A stretch of DNA of 64,000 bases, from contig JBGCDP010000063.1 in assembly GCA_045105475.1 (NCBI GenBank), positions 38,392 to 102,391 on the forward strand, in the 5' to 3' direction. This document shows, piece by piece, positions 60,628 through 64,000 of the stretch. The notes under the pieces are model-generated. The model ran no database searches, was not told the origin of the DNA, and saw only the letters and a program-made list of their open reading frames with translations. The stretch comes from WTJY01 sp045105475 (GTDB lineage: Bacteria; Chloroflexota; Anaerolineae; Promineifilales; Promineifilaceae). A program made the translations under genes and the position numbers. Every line of letters begins with the position of its first letter. Position 1 is the first letter of the stretch.

Positions 60628-61126
60628 TAGACAACATCGAATCCGTGCGTTTTTCACCGATCGACGCATCGCTCTAATCATCCGCTGGTGGGCGGCTGGG
60701 GCTGTCTATTTTTTCTTTGGCTGGGGAACATCGCTTGGCAACCAATCATCGATCCTCGACTTTGTTTTCTCGCTAGGCGTTGTCATGGCCTTATTCAATA
60801 TGCTAATTGTTAATCCAGGTTTACGGATGGCATTTAACATCGGTCCGGATCGTAAACCAAAAAGCCTCGCCCTTTCACAACGCATTAGCGATTATCTAGT
60901 AGAAATTATTAAAAGCGTGCTGATTATGTTTGTTGTGGCGTTGATTTATGTTGGAATCAACACCGCTATCAATGTTGCTTTTGGGCTACCAGCAACCAAT
61001 ATATCTGTGCCAGGTGAGCCGATTTTGTTTGGTATTTTCTATGTGCTGGTATGGGTGCTGTTTGGACAGATTACACATCGCATTATGGACACCATACAGG
61101 CAAGACGAGAAGGAAAAGGAAAGTGA
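60620..61126 (+). CDS. Small membrane protein D (unknown)
   Basis: A 168-residue protein with about four helices (IIRWWAAGAVYFFFGWG, ILDFVFSLGVVMALFNMLI, EIIKSVLIMFVVALIYVGIN, ILFGIFYVLVWVLFGQITH). The ATG overlaps the previous gene by 8 bp. Its stop overlaps the GTG start of the GH88 gene, tying it to the catabolic genes. Family not recognised. Confidence 0.65.
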   Translation: MSDRQHRIRAFFTDRRIALIIRWWAAGAVYFFFGWGTSLGNQSSILDFVFSLGVVMALFNMLIVNPGLRMAFNIGPDRKPKSLALSQRISDYLVEIIKSVLIMFVVALIYVGINTAINVAFGLPATNISVPGEPILFGIFYVLVWVLFGQITHRIMDTIQARREGKGK

Positions 61127-62256
61127 CGACTCAACTTGAACAGGCACTTGATTATTCTCTGCAAATAATCAAAAAAAATATACAAGCGCTGGCCTATTTT
61201 CCAGAGCGTTTGGAAAATGATGCTTGGCTCCTTGTCCAAAAAGATCGCATGCCGAGCCATTGGGTGGATGGGTTTTGGACAGGTCAGCTTTGGCTCGCTT
61301 ATGCTCATACCAAGGATGCTGCGTTTGAGCAGGCAGCACGAAGATGGACGGATGAGCTGGCTCACCTGAAGGAAACGACGCTAACGCACGACCTCGGCTT
61401 TATTTTTTACTTGTCAAACGTATTGGGCTATCGCATTACTGATGATGAACAGCTATTGCCTGATGCGCTGCAAGCGGCCGAGACGTTTACACATCGCTAC
61501 AACCCACGTGGTGAATATATGCAGGCGTGGGGCCGCATCGACGGCCCACCTTATGAGCGCGGCCGCATCAACATCGACCTGATGATGAACATGCCCCTTT
61601 TTTACTGGGCAACCGCGCAAACGGGTGATCTGAAATACACGCAGATTGGGTCGCGACATGGGCGAACAAGTCGGCACACCCTTGTTCGGCCGGATGGCTC
61701 TATCTCTCAATGCGCTGACTTTGACCCGGAGACCGGTGGATTTTTGCGACAGTCAACCCATCAGGGGTTAAGTCACGACAGCTGTTGGTCACGCGGTTTA
61801 GCATGGGGGCTATACGGATTTGCGGAAGCATACCGTTGGACAAGCGACCCCGTATTTCTACATACATCACGCCGCATTGCTGAATATGCCATCGCCAACG
61901 CTCCGGCTGATAAAGTGCCGTATTGGGACTACGACAGCCTCGACATTCCCAACACCTATCGGGACACATCGGCCGCGGCCGTGATTGCGGCCGGTTTACT
62001 CGAACTAGCAGACGGTGAAAGCGATGCCATTTTGGCCCAACGTTGGCGCGAAGAAGCAACCGAAATCACTCTTTCACTCTGGCAAAACTATTCAACCCGA
62101 GGGACAACTGTCCCAGCGATATTGATGCAAGGCTCGCGATCAGTTCCAGCAGATTTGATGAATCATTCGCTCGTCTATGGTGACTACTATTTTGTTGAGA
62201 CCTTGATCCGACTGGTGCGACCAGACTTGTCTGCAACGATTTTTCAACGACCATAA
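61123..62256 (+). CDS. GH88 unsaturated glucuronyl hydrolase (cytoplasmic)
   Basis: A 377-residue alpha/alpha-barrel enzyme without signal peptide. It removes the 4,5-unsaturated uronic acid from lyase products by vinyl-ether hydration. The two catalytic Asp fit D90 (THDLGFIF) and D152 (GRINIDLMMNMPLF), close to D88/D149 of characterised GH88 enzymes. The GTG start overlaps the previous stop, with AAGGAAAAGGA upstream; a longer frame is spurious. Its product is the substrate that leads to KduI next door. Confidence 0.92.
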   Translation: MTTQLEQALDYSLQIIKKNIQALAYFPERLENDAWLLVQKDRMPSHWVDGFWTGQLWLAYAHTKDAAFEQAARRWTDELAHLKETTLTHDLGFIFYLSNVLGYRITDDEQLLPDALQAAETFTHRYNPRGEYMQAWGRIDGPPYERGRINIDLMMNMPLFYWATAQTGDLKYTQIGSRHGRTSRHTLVRPDGSISQCADFDPETGGFLRQSTHQGLSHDSCWSRGLAWGLYGFAEAYRWTSDPVFLHTSRRIAEYAIANAPADKVPYWDYDSLDIPNTYRDTSAAAVIAAGLLELADGESDAILAQRWREEATEITLSLWQNYSTRGTTVPAILMQGSRSVPADLMNHSLVYGDYYFVETLIRLVRPDLSATIFQRP

Positions 62257-62342
62257 ATTTGATTTGATAGAGACAAGGCTGTATCTTGTCGCAAAATGTC
62301 TTGCCACCACAGCGTAAGACAAATAGCTTAAGGAAAATGATT

Positions 62343-63176
62343 ATGGAAATGCGATATCCCGTTCACCAAAACCAAGTTGAGCGCATGACAACAGAGGAAC
62401 TACGGACTAACTTTTTGATTAGCAATTTGTTTAAATCTGGGGAATTGTGTTTGGTTTACTCTCACATTGATCGCGTCATTGTGGGTGGAGCAGTGCCGAT
62501 GGAAACGGCCGTTATCCTAGAAGCTGACAAACATGAACTTGCCGCTGATTATTTCCTCGAAAGGCGCGAGATCGGCATTATCAACATTGGTGGTACAGGC
62601 AAAATCTCTGTTGATGGGGAATTCTACACATTAGCCAAACAAGACGGCCTGTACATAGGCAAAGGGGTACAGGATGTTGCTTTTACCAGTGACGATGCTA
62701 CAAACCCTGCCCAATTTTATCTATTCAGCTCACCCGCACACGTCACACATCCTACAGCCCATCTAAAACTAGCAGACGCTGAGCCACTGCATTTGGGTGA
62801 CCCACTCAACAGCAACAAACGCACCATCTACAAATATATCCATCCAGATGGGGCACAAAGCTGCCAAATCGTCATGGGTATGACATTGCTGGAACCTGGC
62901 AGCATGTGGAACACGATGCCGGCCCATTTACATGCACGACGGATGGAAGTTTATTTGTACTTCGACATTGATACAGACAACGTTGTTTTCCATCTGATGG
63001 GTGAAGTCGATAAGACACGCCATCTCGTTATGCGTGACCGCGAAGCGGTGATTTCACCTAGCTGGTCGATCCATTCCGGCATGGGGACAGGTAGCTATAC
63101 ATTTATTTGGGCGATGGCCGGTGAAAATCAATCATTTGCTGATATGGATGTCGTAGCAATGGACGAGTTGCGGTAA
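62343..63176 (+). CDS. kduI: 5-dehydro-4-deoxy-D-glucuronate isomerase KduI
   Basis: A 277-residue isomerase converting 5-keto-4-deoxyuronate into 2,5-diketo-3-deoxygluconate. The zinc site is H195, H197, E202 (AHLHARRMEVY) and H244 (SIHSGMG), matching E. coli KduI. Length is normal for this start, which has AAGGA 8 nt upstream. It acts between GH88 and KduD. Confidence 0.95.
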   Translation: MEMRYPVHQNQVERMTTEELRTNFLISNLFKSGELCLVYSHIDRVIVGGAVPMETAVILEADKHELAADYFLERREIGIINIGGTGKISVDGEFYTLAKQDGLYIGKGVQDVAFTSDDATNPAQFYLFSSPAHVTHPTAHLKLADAEPLHLGDPLNSNKRTIYKYIHPDGAQSCQIVMGMTLLEPGSMWNTMPAHLHARRMEVYLYFDIDTDNVVFHLMGEVDKTRHLVMRDREAVISPSWSIHSGMGTGSYTFIWAMAGENQSFADMDVVAMDELR

Positions 63177-63180
63177 TCAA

Positions 63181-63957
63181 ATGAATTCACGGACATTAGA
63201 TCTATTTAACCTAAAAGGCAAAACCGCGCTTGTCACCGGCTGTAAACGGGGCATCGGCTTGGCGATGGCTACCGGCTTAGCAGAAGCAGGCGCGGACATT
63301 ATTGGGGTAAGTGCCACTTTAGAGCCAGCTGGCAGCGAAGTTGAGAAAACTGTCACATCTCTAGGCCGAAATTTCCGCGCATACCAATGTGATTTTGGTG
63401 ATCGCCAAGCGTTGCATCGATTTATTGCCCAACTCAAAGAAGACGTCCCCCAAATTGATATTCTAGTAAACAATGCAGGCACGATTTTGCGCAAGCCAGC
63501 AGCTGAACATCCGGACGACTATTGGGACACGATCATGGAAGTCAATTTGAATGCCCAATTTATATTGAGCCGCGAAATTGGCAGTATGATGATCGCGGCC
63601 GGAGGTGGCAAGATTATTTTTACCGCCTCACTCCTTTCTTTCCAAGGTGGAATCACGGTTCCAGGATACACAGCTTCAAAACATGGCATTGCCGGTTTAA
63701 CCAAAGCCCTTGCCAATGAGTGGGCTGGGCAAGGCGTTTGTGTCAACGCCATCGCACCAGGCTACATCGCTACCGACAACACGGCCGCTTTACAAAATAA
63801 CCCCGTGCGCAATCAAGCGATTTTGGAACGTATTCCAACAGGCCGCTGGGGACAACCTGACGATTTTAAAGGGCCGGTTATCTTTCTGGCTTCGGCCGCT
63901 TCCAACTACATCAATGGCGAACTACTTGTTGTTGATGGAGGTTGGATGGGGCGTTAA
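63181..63957 (+). CDS. kduD: 2-deoxy-D-gluconate 3-dehydrogenase KduD
   Basis: A 258-residue SDR with NAD motif TGCKRGIGLAMA, NNAG, catalytic Ser in FTASLLSFQGG and YTASK. Its position 4 nt after kduI and family match make it KduD, which reduces 2,5-diketo-3-deoxygluconate to 2-keto-3-deoxygluconate. The next steps (KDG kinase and aldolase) are expected beyond the window's right edge. Confidence 0.93.
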   Translation: MNSRTLDLFNLKGKTALVTGCKRGIGLAMATGLAEAGADIIGVSATLEPAGSEVEKTVTSLGRNFRAYQCDFGDRQALHRFIAQLKEDVPQIDILVNNAGTILRKPAAEHPDDYWDTIMEVNLNAQFILSREIGSMMIAAGGGKIIFTASLLSFQGGITVPGYTASKHGIAGLTKALANEWAGQGVCVNAIAPGYIATDNTAALQNNPVRNQAILERIPTGRWGQPDDFKGPVIFLASAASNYINGELLVVDGGWMGR

Positions 63958-64000
63958 CCCCTCGCTGCATAAAAATATAATCTCCGTCCTAGCAAGCAGC

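Overview
The window looks like chromosomal DNA of a bacterium in the phylum Chloroflexota (Anaerolineae/Ardenticatenia-like; moderate confidence). The reasons are the mid-GC composition, large GT-C membrane proteins of the 6-pyruvoyl-tetrahydropterin-synthase-related type, LysM/SdrD-like surface proteins, and the cdaA-cdaR-der order. One tRNA is present (tRNA-Glu). I see no rRNA, CRISPR array or transposase. The most pervasive feature is the palindrome CGGCCG. I counted about 195 copies by eye, against roughly 14 expected by composition, in all reading frames and in most genes. Its longest gap coincides with an AT-rich ATPase gene that looks imported.

Layout. 1-3.7 kb: the edge of one response regulator, a stand-alone receiver protein, a DUF1499 protein, and a metallo-beta-lactamase-fold protein with two cyclic-nucleotide-binding-type domains. 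3.9-22.4 kb: a cell-surface glycan region with two GT4 glycosyltransferases, three large GT-C or GT-C-like membrane proteins, a GT87 protein, two membrane-anchored surface proteins with Pro/Thr- or Pro/Glu-rich linkers, and a giant class A penicillin-binding protein with a Pro/Thr-rich tail. 22.5-31 kb: housekeeping and signalling, with an unknown membrane protein, ornithine carbamoyltransferase, a TPR protein with an odd 5' end, c-di-AMP cyclase CdaA with its YbbR partner, and GTPase Der. 31.3-35.8 kb: a gene broken by an in-frame amber codon beside its intact paralogue, and a VWA membrane protein. 35.9-38.5 kb: a small accessory island with a P-loop ATPase and a three-gene HicA/HicB/HigA-like operon. 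38.6-46.8 kb: AraC and PadR regulators with small membrane proteins, a lipoprotein sulfatase, an epimerase, and another GT-C protein whose coding sequence carries a tight cluster of DnaA boxes. 47.2 kb: tRNA-Glu with promoter and terminator.

47.8-64 kb: a polyuronide or glycosaminoglycan utilisation locus under a LacI repressor whose operator overlaps its own promoter. Gene order is lacI, SDR, two heparinase II/III-type lyases, two LplB/LplC-type permeases, a large lipoprotein solute-binding protein on a long acidic coiled-coil stalk, two small membrane proteins, the ABC ATPase, two more small membrane proteins, GH88 unsaturated glucuronyl hydrolase, kduI and kduD. The lyases and the GH88 enzyme have no signal peptide, so the locus appears to import uronic-acid oligo- or polysaccharide and break it down in the cytoplasm. 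This would give 5-keto-4-deoxyuronate, processed by KduI and KduD. The four small membrane proteins interleaved with the transporter are unfamiliar and are the best candidate for an undescribed component. The locus continues past the right edge.
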